A DNA stretch of 64,000 nucleotides from Piscinibacter gummiphilus (GTDB taxonomy: Bacteria > Pseudomonadota > Gammaproteobacteria > Burkholderiales > Burkholderiaceae_C). Below are positions 17,742-25,806 of this stretch, piece by piece. Location of the stretch: NCBI RefSeq assembly GCF_002116905.1, contig NZ_CP015118.1, forward strand, positions 4,092,001 through 4,156,000. The letters run 5' to 3'. Positions within the stretch are counted from its first letter, which is position 1; each line of letters opens with the position of its first letter. The notes under the pieces were generated by a model that worked only from the letters and a program-made list of their open reading frames with translations, was not told the DNA's origin and searched no databases. A program made the position numbers and the translations under genes.

Positions 17742-18004
17742 CCTCCGACACCCTCGTCGCCGACCTGAAGGCGCTGATCCTCGACGCCGCCGAGAAGGAC
17801 AACCCGCCCGGCGGCCTCACCGACGACGAAGTGCTGTTCGGCCCCGAAGCCCGCCTCGGCCTCGACTCGCTCGACGCGCTGCAGGTCTCGATGGCCATCC
17901 AGGAGCGCTACGGCGTGCGGATGCCCGACAGCAAGGACACGCGCCGGGCGCTGACCAGCATCGCGCACCTCGCCGAGTTCCTTCGGCCGCACCTGGTCAA
18001 ATGA
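17738..18004 (+). CDS. acyl carrier protein (phosphopantetheine-binding)
   Basis: This is 88 residues. The 'LGLDSLDALQVSMAIQERYGV' segment supplies the phosphopantetheine serine (DSL, near residue 47), with the four-helix acyl carrier layout around it. It would hold the growing or finished acyl chain for the ketosynthases and perhaps for the BtrH-like enzyme. Both ends overlap neighbours by ATGA, so it is tightly embedded in the operon. Confidence 0.93.
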   Translation: MTSDTLVADLKALILDAAEKDNPPGGLTDDEVLFGPEARLGLDSLDALQVSMAIQERYGVRMPDSKDTRRALTSIAHLAEFLRPHLVK

Positions 18005-19590
18005 ACGCGGTGTACCTCGCGGGGCGGGGTCTGGTGTCGACACTCGGGCCGGACCTCGCGAGCGCCGTTTCCGCGGTGCGTGCCGGCGGGGTCGCGCCGG
18101 TTCGGCGCGAGGTGGCGCCCGGTGTGGCGTGGCCCTTCCAGGCGATCGATGATCCCGACACGGGCTGGTGGGCGCGCACGCAGCGGCTCGTGATGCAGGC
18201 CGTCTCCGAAAGCGGCGCACTCGCCACCGACCGGAGCGGCCCACTGTTCGTGGCCTCCTCGTCTGTGGACATCGGTGCACGCGAGCGCGACGGCAACTTC
18301 GTGCCGGGCTTCCACCACCTCGCGCAGCGCGTGGCGGCGTGGCTCGCCTGGTCCGGGCACGTCTTCACCGTCTCGACTGCGTGCACGTCGTCGTCGAACG
18401 CCGTGCTGTCCGCGTCGGCGGAGATCGCCGCCGGCCGTTGCACCGATGCGCTGGTGATCGGCATCGAACTCGAGAATCGCCTCACCGTCGCTGGATTCGG
18501 CGCGATGCAGCTCCTGTCGCCGCACGGCGCGAAGCCGCTGGGCCGGGATCGCGACGGCCTCGTGCTCGGCGAAGCGGTCGCGGTGCTGCACCTGTCGTCG
18601 ATGCCCTCTCGCTGGCGCGTGGCCGGCGGCGCGAACGTGGTCGACGGCAGCGATCCGGCCGGGGCGGTGCCCTCGTCGGTCGTGGCCATGTGCCACCAGG
18701 CCTCGGCCCGCAGCGGCGTGCCGCTGGCCGCGATCGACCTCGTGAAGCTGCAGGCCGCGGGCAGCGTCGGCAACGACGCCACCGAAGCCGCCGCGCTGCG
18801 CGATGTGTTTTCCGACGTGCCCGCGCTCGTGTCGCTGAAGGCGATGCTGGGGCACACGCTGGGGGCTTCGGGTGCGGCCGAGATCGCGTTGCTGACGGCG
18901 TGCCTGGAGGATGGGGCGTGGCCCGCGCCGACGAGTCAGGTCGACCCCACGCTGGGCGTCGCGCTGGCCGATGCACGGCCCTCCGGCGTGCGCCACGTGC
19001 TGGCCACGATCTTGGGGTTCGGTGGCGGACATGCAGCGGTGGTGCTGGAAGACAGGTTTGTGATGCCTGTCATCCCGGCGAAGGCCGGGACCCCGGACCT
19101 CCCCGGCTGGCGCTGCACCGCCCACATCCAGCTCACCCCACCCCCACCCGACTGGCGCGACACCCTCGCCCGACGCCTCGGCCAACGCCCCCGCCGCCTC
19201 GGCCCCTGGGCCGAACTCGCATTGCACGGCGCCCGCCAATGCCTCGACGCCGCGGGCGAAGACACACTGCCCGCCGACGCGATCCTCCGCGTGGCCAGCT
19301 GGCGCGGTGCCGACAGCGCCACCGCCGCGGCCCTCGACCAGTGCCGCACCGGCCAGCCCATGCCCTTCACCTTCCTGCAGAGCCAGCCCAGCCAGATGCT
19401 CGCCGCGCTGAGCCAATACCTCCAGTGGCAGGGCGACGCGCGCTTCCTCATCGCGAACGACCCGCAACACCTCCTCGACCTCGCCCGCCACGACACCGGC
19501 CCCGCCGGCCTGCTGATCGGATGGGTCGAAGAAGGCGCCGTCGAAGGCACGACGGCACGGTCGGAATGGTGGCGTCTGATCCCGTCCTGA
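18001..19590 (+). CDS. beta-ketoacyl synthase fused to a second KS-like (chain-length-factor-like) part
   Basis: This is 529 residues. Residues 1-352 form a KAS I/II-like ketosynthase with Cys128 in 'STACTSSSN', and Lys280 and His285 in 'SLKAMLGHTLGAS'. The first catalytic His is missing: the usual AHGTGT reads QAAGS (Gln251). Residues about 365-529 resemble the beta-ketoacyl-synthase-like (PF13723-type) proteins of aryl-polyene clusters. The two parts are joined by a stretch reading 'VIPAKAG', which is the translation of a REP-like hairpin (19069-19092). The fusion therefore looks recent. It is the last gene of the cluster and ends 23 bp before tRNA-Ala. Confidence 0.82.
   Translation: MNAVYLAGRGLVSTLGPDLASAVSAVRAGGVAPVRREVAPGVAWPFQAIDDPDTGWWARTQRLVMQAVSESGALATDRSGPLFVASSSVDIGARERDGNFVPGFHHLAQRVAAWLAWSGHVFTVSTACTSSSNAVLSASAEIAAGRCTDALVIGIELENRLTVAGFGAMQLLSPHGAKPLGRDRDGLVLGEAVAVLHLSSMPSRWRVAGGANVVDGSDPAGAVPSSVVAMCHQASARSGVPLAAIDLVKLQAAGSVGNDATEAAALRDVFSDVPALVSLKAMLGHTLGASGAAEIALLTACLEDGAWPAPTSQVDPTLGVALADARPSGVRHVLATILGFGGGHAAVVLEDRFVMPVIPAKAGTPDLPGWRCTAHIQLTPPPPDWRDTLARRLGQRPRRLGPWAELALHGARQCLDAAGEDTLPADAILRVASWRGADSATAAALDQCRTGQPMPFTFLQSQPSQMLAALSQYLQWQGDARFLIANDPQHLLDLARHDTGPAGLLIGWVEEGAVEGTTARSEWWRLIPS
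19069..19092. repeat. REP-like hairpin inside the ketosynthase gene
   Basis: The phrase GTCATCCCGGCGAAGGCCGG continues with GACC. It contains a perfect 7-bp stem TCCCGGC/GCCGGGA with loop GAAG at 19073-19090. This is a widespread intergenic repeat type in GC-rich proteobacteria, and its translation 'VIPAKAG' is a well-known giveaway of intergenic DNA read through. It lies exactly at the junction of the two protein parts. Confidence 0.8.
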
Positions 19591-19613
19591 AAATCGGTTA
19601 AACTGCTCGGCGC

Positions 19614-19689
<76 letters not shown>

Positions 19690-19812
19690 CCGATCCGGGC
19701 CTCAGAGGGAAACCTCTGGGGCCTTTGTCTTTTCAGGGCAAATTCCCGTTCGTCTTCCCAGAATCCTTCCCAGAAGGGCTCCTCTCCATGGACCCGATGG
19801 GACAATTGGACG

Positions 19813-20796
19813 GTGACAAAATTGCCCAAGAAGACGCCCTACCTGGTCACCAAAGGTGGCCGCCACTACTTCCGCATCGCGGTCCCGAAGGAGCTGGTCT
19901 CCGTCATCGGGAAGAAGGAACACAGCGAGGCCCTCGGCGACCTGACGCAGGCTCAGGCCGCAGTCCAAGCGGCTCGCTTCGGGGCGGAATGGCAGGCCAG
20001 GTTCCTGCAGGAGCGGCATGCCCTTGGGTTGGTGAAACAGCCTCCAGTGCCGCAGCCGCGTGCAGCCTCATACGTGTCCCGTGTGGCGACCTTGGAAGAG
20101 GTTCAGGCCCTCGCCGCAATGGCCGGCAGGTCCCTCCTGGAGGTTGATGAGGAACTGCGCATCGAGGGCATGCCTCGCGAGGACTACGCTCCGGGCCTCA
20201 GCCCAGCTCAGGACTTGGCCGTGGCGCTGCCTGCGGCGGTGTCCGGACGAGACATGGAAGGGCTGTCCATGCAAGCGGCTGATTGGCTCGGCATCCACGG
20301 CCTCGATCTGCCGCAGGAACCGGTCGCACGCCGTCGCATGCTTTATGTGTTCGCCAACGCCATGGCGAGGGCTCGGCAAGGAACCAAGCTGCGCGATGAA
20401 GGGGAGCCTGTAGACACCCCGCCAGAGGTTGCACTGCCCTCCTCCTTGAAGGCCCCAGCCGCTTCAGACCTGTCCGCTGCCGACAAACCTGCCACGGCCC
20501 TGCGCATGCGCGACCTGTTCGAGTTGTGGCGCAACAAAAAGCCGAAGGTGCCTGCAGCCAAGTCGGTTGAGGTCGCCGAACGCGTGGTGCTCCTGTTCGA
20601 GGAGACCCTGGGGAATCCACCGTTGGCGGGCCTGACACGCGCGGACGGGATCAAGATGCGGAGCGCGATCCTTGCCACAGGGGTTTCAGCACGCACGGCT
20701 GGCAACCTGTTCGGGTGGCCCTGGGCGACGACGTGCAGCAGAAGCCCCTCAAGCTCTGGACGGCCTTCAGGCGCCTCAAGAACTTTGCCTGCGTGA
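19813..20796 (+). pseudogene. truncated tyrosine-recombinase (integrase) gene, N-terminal part only
   Basis: A GTG at 19813 begins an integrase-like protein. It opens with a DUF6538-type N-terminal segment ('PYLVTKGGRHYFRIAVPKELVSVIGKKEHSEALG') and has a core-binding-like region near residues 235-290. The recombinase catalytic domain (R...HxxR...Y) is absent. From about 20705 the frame reads low-complexity residues up to the stop at 20796, and a DUF5655-like sequence starts in another frame at the same place. A deletion has therefore joined two unrelated genes. The position beside tRNA-Ala shows it was the element's integrase. GC content is visibly lower than in the flanks. Confidence 0.78.
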
Positions 20797-20987
20797 TCGT
20801 CTTCCCGAACCGCCTGCTGCTGACGCTCAAGCTCGACCCGTACACGATGACGTTCGAGGAAGGTTTCAGTCGTGACGTCAGCCAGGTGGGCCACTGGGGA
20901 ACGGGCGATGTCGAACTGTGCATCCGCACCCCGGCCGACCTGGAACGCGCCGGACCGTTGCTGGAGCGCTGCTACGCCGAGAACTGA
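20706..20987 (+). pseudogene. C-terminal remnant of a DUF5655-domain protein
   Basis: The frame ending at 20987 encodes 'GDDVQQKPLKLWTAFRRLKNFACV' and then 'GHWGTGDVELCIRTPADLERA', which match the C-terminal DUF5655 domain often found in restriction- or defence-related proteins. There is no credible start codon of its own, and everything upstream of about 20706 belongs to the integrase fragment. It is therefore the 3' stump of a gene lost in the deletion. Confidence 0.65.
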
Positions 20988-21035
20988 TGCACGGTCAGGA
21001 CCGGGCCTGCCTTGCCACCCAACCGGAATTCGGTG

Positions 21036-21063
21036 ATATTCGCAATTCGCGAATAGCGAATAT
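21036..21063. promoter_or_regulatory. nested palindromic operator upstream of the winged-helix gene
   Basis: The arms ATATTCGC (21036-21043) and GCGAATAT (21056-21063) are perfect inverted repeats. They enclose a second perfect palindrome ATTCGCGAAT (21045-21054). The block ends 9 bp before the ATG at 21073. This is the usual geometry of an autoregulated toxin-antitoxin or regulator promoter. Confidence 0.75.
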
Positions 21064-21072
21064 GGCCGAGCG

Positions 21073-21621
21073 ATGGAACTCAAACCCCAGGATCTGCTGG
21101 TACTGCTGAAGGTGGCGGCACACCCGCCACAGCGATGGACCTATGCCGCGCTGGGCACGGCGTTGGCCATGAGCGCGTCCGAAGTGCATGCGAGCGTGAA
21201 GCGCGCCGTGGCGTCCGGCCTGGCGGTGGCTCCCGGGCGTGGCGAGTGGTCGCCCGTGCGCCCCAGCCTGCTGGAGTTCGTATTGCACGGCGCCCGCTAC
21301 ATCTGGCCGGCCACGCCCGGACCGGTCAAGCGAGGGGTTCCCACGGCCTTCGGTGCCGAACCGCTGGCGAGCAAGCTGACGGCAGCACCCGGAGAAGCCC
21401 CCGTGTGGGCGCACACCGCCGGCAGCGCCAAGGGCCCCACGCTTTCCCCGATCTATCGCACTGCGCCGCAGGCTGCCCTCACGGACCCCGCGCTCCACCG
21501 CCTGCTGGCACTGCTGGATGCCCTGCGCACGGGACGTGCACGCGAACGCGCACTGGCCGTCCAGTTGATGGAAGCCGAGTTGATGAAGTTCGATTCGGGA
21601 GTCGCCAGTGCGCACCAATGA
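21073..21621 (+). CDS. winged-helix DNA-binding protein, putative antitoxin/regulator
   Basis: This is 182 residues. The N-terminal 'PQDLLVLLKVAAHPPQRWTYAALGTALAMSASEVHASVKRAVASGLA' is a MarR/AbiEi-like winged helix. The C-terminal half is unassigned. The gene starts 9 bp after a nested palindrome and overlaps the downstream nucleotidyltransferase by 14 bp. This arrangement (DNA-binding antitoxin first, nucleotidyltransferase second) resembles the AbiEi/AbiEii type IV toxin-antitoxin organisation. The assignment is by context, not by a clear family match. Confidence 0.68.
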   Translation: MELKPQDLLVLLKVAAHPPQRWTYAALGTALAMSASEVHASVKRAVASGLAVAPGRGEWSPVRPSLLEFVLHGARYIWPATPGPVKRGVPTAFGAEPLASKLTAAPGEAPVWAHTAGSAKGPTLSPIYRTAPQAALTDPALHRLLALLDALRTGRARERALAVQLMEAELMKFDSGVASAHQ

Positions 21622-22291
21622 CCCCAACCTGCCCTACCTGCGCCACATCGCAGAAGCGCTGGGTGAACTGCGCGAACAGGTGGTGTTCGTGGGCGGCGCC
21701 GTGGCCGGCCTGCTGGTGACGGACCCCCTCGCTGACAGCGTGCGTGCCACCCGCGACGTGGATGCGGTGGTCAATGCCACGCGGGCCACGTTCCACCACA
21801 TCGAGGAAGCGGTGGCCCAGCGTGGCTTCGCGCGAGACATCAACAGCGACGTGATCTGCCGCTGGGTGCACAAGGCCTCGGGCGTGATCTTCGACCTGAT
21901 GCCGGTCCAGCCCGAGGTGCTGGGATTTTCCAATCGCTGGTACCCCTATGCGGTCGAGACGGCCGAGCCCATGGATCTGGGCGACGGCGTGACGATCCGG
22001 CTGGTCAGCGCGGTTGCGTTCGTGGCGACCAAGCTGGAAGCGTTCGCCAGTCGAGGCGGCGGAGACTTCCTGAGCAGCCATGACCTCGAGGATGTGTTGA
22101 ACATCGTCGACGGGCGCGAAGAACTGGCCGCGGAGATGTCGAAAGCCCCTGCCGACCTGCGACAGGCCGTTGCCACAGCCTTCGGCCAACTGCTCCAGAA
22201 CCAGGACTTCGCGAATGTCTTGCCGGGCTTGATCGCGGAGCCCGAACGCGCGGGGCTCATCACGGAACGCCTGAGGAAACTGAGTCAATGA
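21608..22291 (+). CDS. nucleotidyltransferase (AbiEii/AbiGii-like), putative toxin
   Basis: This is 227 residues with GTG start inside the preceding gene. The nucleotidyltransferase signature is present: 'VVFVGGAVAGLLVTDP' (GG loop, near residue 24) followed by 'TRDVDAVV' (the DxD-type metal site, near 45). A later 'VIFDLMPV' supplies a possible third carboxylate. Proteins of this fold act as toxins or phage-abortive-infection effectors, modifying tRNA or other targets. It is coupled to the HTH gene upstream and to the hsdR remnant downstream (ATGA). Confidence 0.75.
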   Translation: MRTNDPNLPYLRHIAEALGELREQVVFVGGAVAGLLVTDPLADSVRATRDVDAVVNATRATFHHIEEAVAQRGFARDINSDVICRWVHKASGVIFDLMPVQPEVLGFSNRWYPYAVETAEPMDLGDGVTIRLVSAVAFVATKLEAFASRGGGDFLSSHDLEDVLNIVDGREELAAEMSKAPADLRQAVATAFGQLLQNQDFANVLPGLIAEPERAGLITERLRKLSQ

Positions 22292-23187
22292 ACCTGCACC
22301 AGGAACACCACTTCGAACGCGAGATCTGCGCCCACCTGGCCGCCAACGGCTGGCTGCACGCCGAGGGTGATGCGACCCAGTTCGACCGCACCAGCGGCCT
22401 GTTCCTGCCCGACCTGCTGGCCTGGGTCGAAACCACGCAGCCCGACGGTTGGCATCGCCTGAACAAGACCCATGGCCCCGCCCTGCCCCAGGTGCTGGCC
22501 GAGCGCCTGTGCAAGAACCTGAACGAACGCGGAACGCTGGACGTGCTGCGCCGAGGTGTCGAGATGCTCGGCCTCAAGGAGTCGCTGGAGCTGGCCCAGT
22601 TCAAGCCCGCCCTGGCGATCAACCCGGCCATTCAGGCGAAGTACGCAGCCAACCGCCTGCGTGTGGTGCGCCAGGTCTGCCACTCGCCCAACAACCCCAA
22701 GGCCGAGCTGGACCTGGTGCTGTTCCTGAACGGTATTCCCGTGGCCACGGCGGAGCTGAAAAGCAACTTCACCCAGAGCGTCCACGATGCCGTGGACCAG
22801 TACCGAGAAGACCGGAATCCGAACCCCAAGGGCGGCGTGCAGGAACCACTACTGGGCTTCCCCGGCGGCGCTTTGGTGCATTTCGCAGTGAGCCAGAGCG
22901 AGGTGATGATGAGCACCCGGTTGGCGGGCAAGCTCCTCGAGAACGACACCCTGGCCCAGCAAGCAGCGAGCAACAGCAAGGAACAGTTCGCCAACTCTCC
23001 AGACCTCAAGGACGCGCTGCTGCACGCCATCATGGATGCACTGGAAGCTCACCAAAGCATGAGCACGCAGGCCCTGGGCTCGCAGCGCATCCGCGATGGG
23101 TTGAAAGACGCCCTGCTGGGGCCCGCGCAGTTGTACGAAGCGTTGCGGGCGAGGTCAGGTCCGGGGGCCGCGGCCCGTCCGACCTGA
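22288..23187 (+). pseudogene. hsdR: type I restriction enzyme R subunit (hsdR) with internal deletion
   Basis: The frame encodes 299 residues; complete HsdR proteins have about 1000. Residues 1-212 are the HsdR N-terminal nuclease domain, with the D-x(n)-ExK pattern in 'ELDLVLFLNGIPVATAELKS' (about 139-158). Around residue 213 (near 22930) the sequence jumps to 'LLENDTLAQQAASNSKEQFANSPDLKDALL', which is the C-terminal helical end of HsdR. The entire helicase/translocase motor is missing, yet the join is in frame. No hsdM or hsdS remains nearby. The gene cannot support normal restriction; a residual nuclease role is conceivable but unproven. Confidence 0.8.
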
Positions 23188-23668
23188 GTGCGGGGTGCAA
23201 CCGAGACGGAGCGGACGAAACAGGTGCGGGCAGGTCGGCTCTTCGAGCGCACTAGCCGCGCATTCTTGTCGCTCTTCGTAAACAAGTTGAACTGCGAATT
23301 CGAGTAGATGCGATGTTCTCTCGGGCAGTTCTGTTCGGAAATGGAATCGCACAGCAATACCGTCAAAGTCATAGGTAAGACTTGTCATCGTCGCCTCAGA
23401 GAAGTTGGTGGAAGAGACAGCCTCTCATGGGACTTCGAAAAATCAACCGATCTGCTGATTTTCTCGAAGATGGGCTCGCGCACTCAGGTTCTGTGAGCGC
23501 ATCGGGATCAGGCCGCGACGCCATGGAGGCGGCAATCGGCAATCCGCCGATGTTCACGTCTTTCCCGCTGGCCTCGACGAACTACGCGATCTCGGCTTCG
23601 GCTTCTTCAGGGTCACCCATTGGCCAGCCGCGCCAAGTTGCTCTCTGAAAAACGGACCTGACCCCGCC
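23148..23668. repeat. gene-poor segment flanked by an imperfect inverted repeat
   Basis: GGCGAGGTCAGGTCCG (23148-23163) and CGGACCTGACCCCGCC (23653-23668) are inverted copies with one mismatch in 16. They enclose about 490 bp with no convincing gene. The left copy lies in the last codons of the hsdR remnant. This could be a small non-autonomous element or two copies of a dispersed repeat. Apart from these repeats I see nothing in 23188-23697. Confidence 0.5.
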
Positions 23669-23697
23669 GGCCTGCCTGAAGGGCCTGCCGCCGGGAA

Positions 23698-25143
23698 TCA
23701 CCCGCGCCGGTCGTACCCCATCTGCCGGTAGTGCGACCGCTTGGCGGCGTACATGGCAGCATCAGCCTGGTGCTGCGCACGCGAGAGCGCTACCGCATCA
23801 AGGGCAGTGCTGGTCCCGATGGCAAACGAGAGTCGGGGCCCCGTGTGGAACTGGTTGTTGAGCCCGGCCATGCGCTCGATGCGATCGATCGCCGCTTGGG
23901 CTTCCACCTCGTTGACCCCCCTCAGCAGGACGGCGAACTCGTCGCCGCCGATGCGTGCGATGCAGCGGTCCTCGCCCAGAGCCTTCCTCAGCGTCTCTCC
24001 CGCACGGCGCAGCAGGTCGTCGCCGGCCGCATGCCCCAGGCTGTCGTTGACCGCCTTCAGGCCGTTCATGTCCGCGATGATGATGCTGACGGGGAACGGG
24101 CCTTCCTGCGCCTGCTTCAGCGCCTCGTCGAAATGGGCGCGGTTGGCCAGCTTGGTCAGCTGGTCGTGGCGTCCGACGTATTGCAGGTAGGCCTCGGCCT
24201 GCTTGCGCGCCGTGATGTCGGTGAGCGAGACCAGGACCCGTGCCCAGGTCTCCTCGTGCCCCGGCAGGACCGAGCCCTGGAGGTGCAGGCTCAGTTCCTG
24301 CCCCGAGAGGGTGTAGTTGACCGTCTCGCACTGCATGGAGGTGCGCCCCTCCCACAGCTCGACCAGCTGTTCCGCGAAATGGGACAGCATCTTGTCGCGG
24401 AAGATGAGCCCGAGGTTGTCGAGCACTTCGCGCTTGTCCCGCGCGCCATGCATCCGCAGCGTGGCCTGGTTGATGTCCACGACCTGGATCGCGCGGGTGC
24501 ACTCCACCACGAAGGCCGGGTTGGCGACGACGAAGGCGCGGAGGTCGGTCACGCCGGCCGCGCGCTGCGCTTCGAACAGGCGGCGGATGCCGCTGAAGTC
24601 CTCGATCCACAGCGACATCGGGGAATGTTCGAAGAGGCTGCGCGCGTAGTGTTCGCTGTGCTTCAGGCGATCTTCGGTGCGCACGCGCGAGCTGATGTCC
24701 TCCAGTGCCACGATCACGCGGCGCCAGTCGGACTCATGGCCCGGCACGATGCGGGCATTCACCAGCACGTCGATGCGCTCGCCTTCCAGCGTGTAGTTGG
24801 GGCCCTCGCCCGAGAAGGCGGTGTGGCCGGCCCACAGCGCGGCCATGTTGCGCGCGTGGACTTCGCGGATGTCGGGGCGGATCACCTGGTCGAGGTTGGC
24901 CGTCAGATGGGAGAGGTCGCGGGCCTTGAACAACTGCAGGGTGCGCCGATTGACCGCGAGGACGCGGATCGCCGCCACGCAGGCCTCCAACGCGTCGGGA
25001 TGATCGCGAAAGTGCGCTTCGACATCCGACACGCCCGCGGCTCGCCACGCATCGAACAGCGCCTTGATCGCGCTGAGGTCCTCGAGCCACAGCGACACGG
25101 GGGCGTGTTCGAAGAACTGGCTGTCGTCGAGGTCGGAAGACAC
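23698..25143 (-). CDS. PAS-PAS-GGDEF diguanylate cyclase
   Basis: This is 481 residues. Two PAS-like sensor modules (about residues 8-150 and 165-305) are homologous to each other: both contain a 'SLWLEDLS/SLWIEDFSGIRRLF' start and a 'NYTL.G' segment. A GGDEF domain follows with 'HDQLTKLANRAHFDEAL' near 320 and the intact active site IGGDEF near 397. The RxxD product-inhibition site is degenerate (LGED instead of RxxD). It should make cyclic di-GMP in response to a cytosolic signal; no membrane segment is seen. It stands alone between the island and the SMR gene. Confidence 0.9.
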   Translation of the reverse strand: MSSDLDDSQFFEHAPVSLWLEDLSAIKALFDAWRAAGVSDVEAHFRDHPDALEACVAAIRVLAVNRRTLQLFKARDLSHLTANLDQVIRPDIREVHARNMAALWAGHTAFSGEGPNYTLEGERIDVLVNARIVPGHESDWRRVIVALEDISSRVRTEDRLKHSEHYARSLFEHSPMSLWIEDFSGIRRLFEAQRAAGVTDLRAFVVANPAFVVECTRAIQVVDINQATLRMHGARDKREVLDNLGLIFRDKMLSHFAEQLVELWEGRTSMQCETVNYTLSGQELSLHLQGSVLPGHEETWARVLVSLTDITARKQAEAYLQYVGRHDQLTKLANRAHFDEALKQAQEGPFPVSIIIADMNGLKAVNDSLGHAAGDDLLRRAGETLRKALGEDRCIARIGGDEFAVLLRGVNEVEAQAAIDRIERMAGLNNQFHTGPRLSFAIGTSTALDAVALSRAQHQADAAMYAAKRSHYRQMGYDRRG

Positions 25144-25260
25144 GTGGAACCCGGTGGTGAGAGCGGCTCCAGTCTAGGAGGTGCGTCCCGGGCGTGGCGT
25201 GTGGAAAAGCAGGTGTTTTCGGAGCCAGTCCGGCGCATGAGGCTCCGTCGCCCAGCCTGC

Positions 25261-25593
25261 TCATCGCCCACTCAGATTCAACGCCACCACCCCACCCACG
25301 ATCATCGCCAGGCCAGCGAGGCGCAACATCCCCGCCGACTCCCCGAACCACACGATGCCGACCAGCGCCGTCAACGCCGTCCCGCAACCCGCCCAGATCG
25401 CATAGGTCAACCCGACCTCCAGGTGCCGCACGGCGACGGCCATCCACCAGATGGCGCCGGCATAGCAGGCGGCCGTGAGCAGCGAAGGGAGTGGTCGGGT
25501 GAAGCCGTCGGTGTACCGCAGCGCCACGGTGCCGATCACCTCGGCAAGAACGCTCGCGACGAGCAGAAGCCAGGCGAATGCCTGATGGCCCAT
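25261..25593 (-). CDS. small multidrug resistance (SMR) family transporter
   Basis: This is 110 residues with four membrane helices. The essential membrane glutamate is in 'LLVASVLAEVIGTVALRYTDGF' (Glu18). 'GLTYAIWAGCGTALTALVG' near residue 62 is the EmrE/SugE family signature. It would exchange protons for cationic drugs or guanidinium-type compounds. It is a single gene; an SMR partner gene is not seen, so a homodimer is likely. Confidence 0.92.
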   Translation of the reverse strand: MGHQAFAWLLLVASVLAEVIGTVALRYTDGFTRPLPSLLTAACYAGAIWWMAVAVRHLEVGLTYAIWAGCGTALTALVGIVWFGESAGMLRLAGLAMIVGGVVALNLSGR

Positions 25594-25806
25594 GGGATGC
25601 CCCTCGGACCCGGCGCTTGTACCGAGCGCGGTCCTGAGGTCGGGGGAGCGGTACCCCGGGTGTGAATCGACAGCTTACCTCAATGGCTCGGAGCCGGATC
25701 GGTACGGCGCTTTCTCGAAAGTCCAACGCGTCGAAGACAATCCCCGGTGACTCGCCCGACCCGAACCATCACCGGACGCCCACGCTTTCCGCTCACCGTT
25801 GCCCCG

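Noticed and set aside
23188..23697. Short open frames in the gene-poor block
   Set aside because: They have no ribosome sites and no coding character, and they overlap in several frames.
23188..23697. A right-hand copy of the tRNA-Ala 3' end marking the island boundary
   Set aside because: I looked for GTTCGATCCTCC and CTCTCCACCA here and did not find them. The boundary remains unknown.
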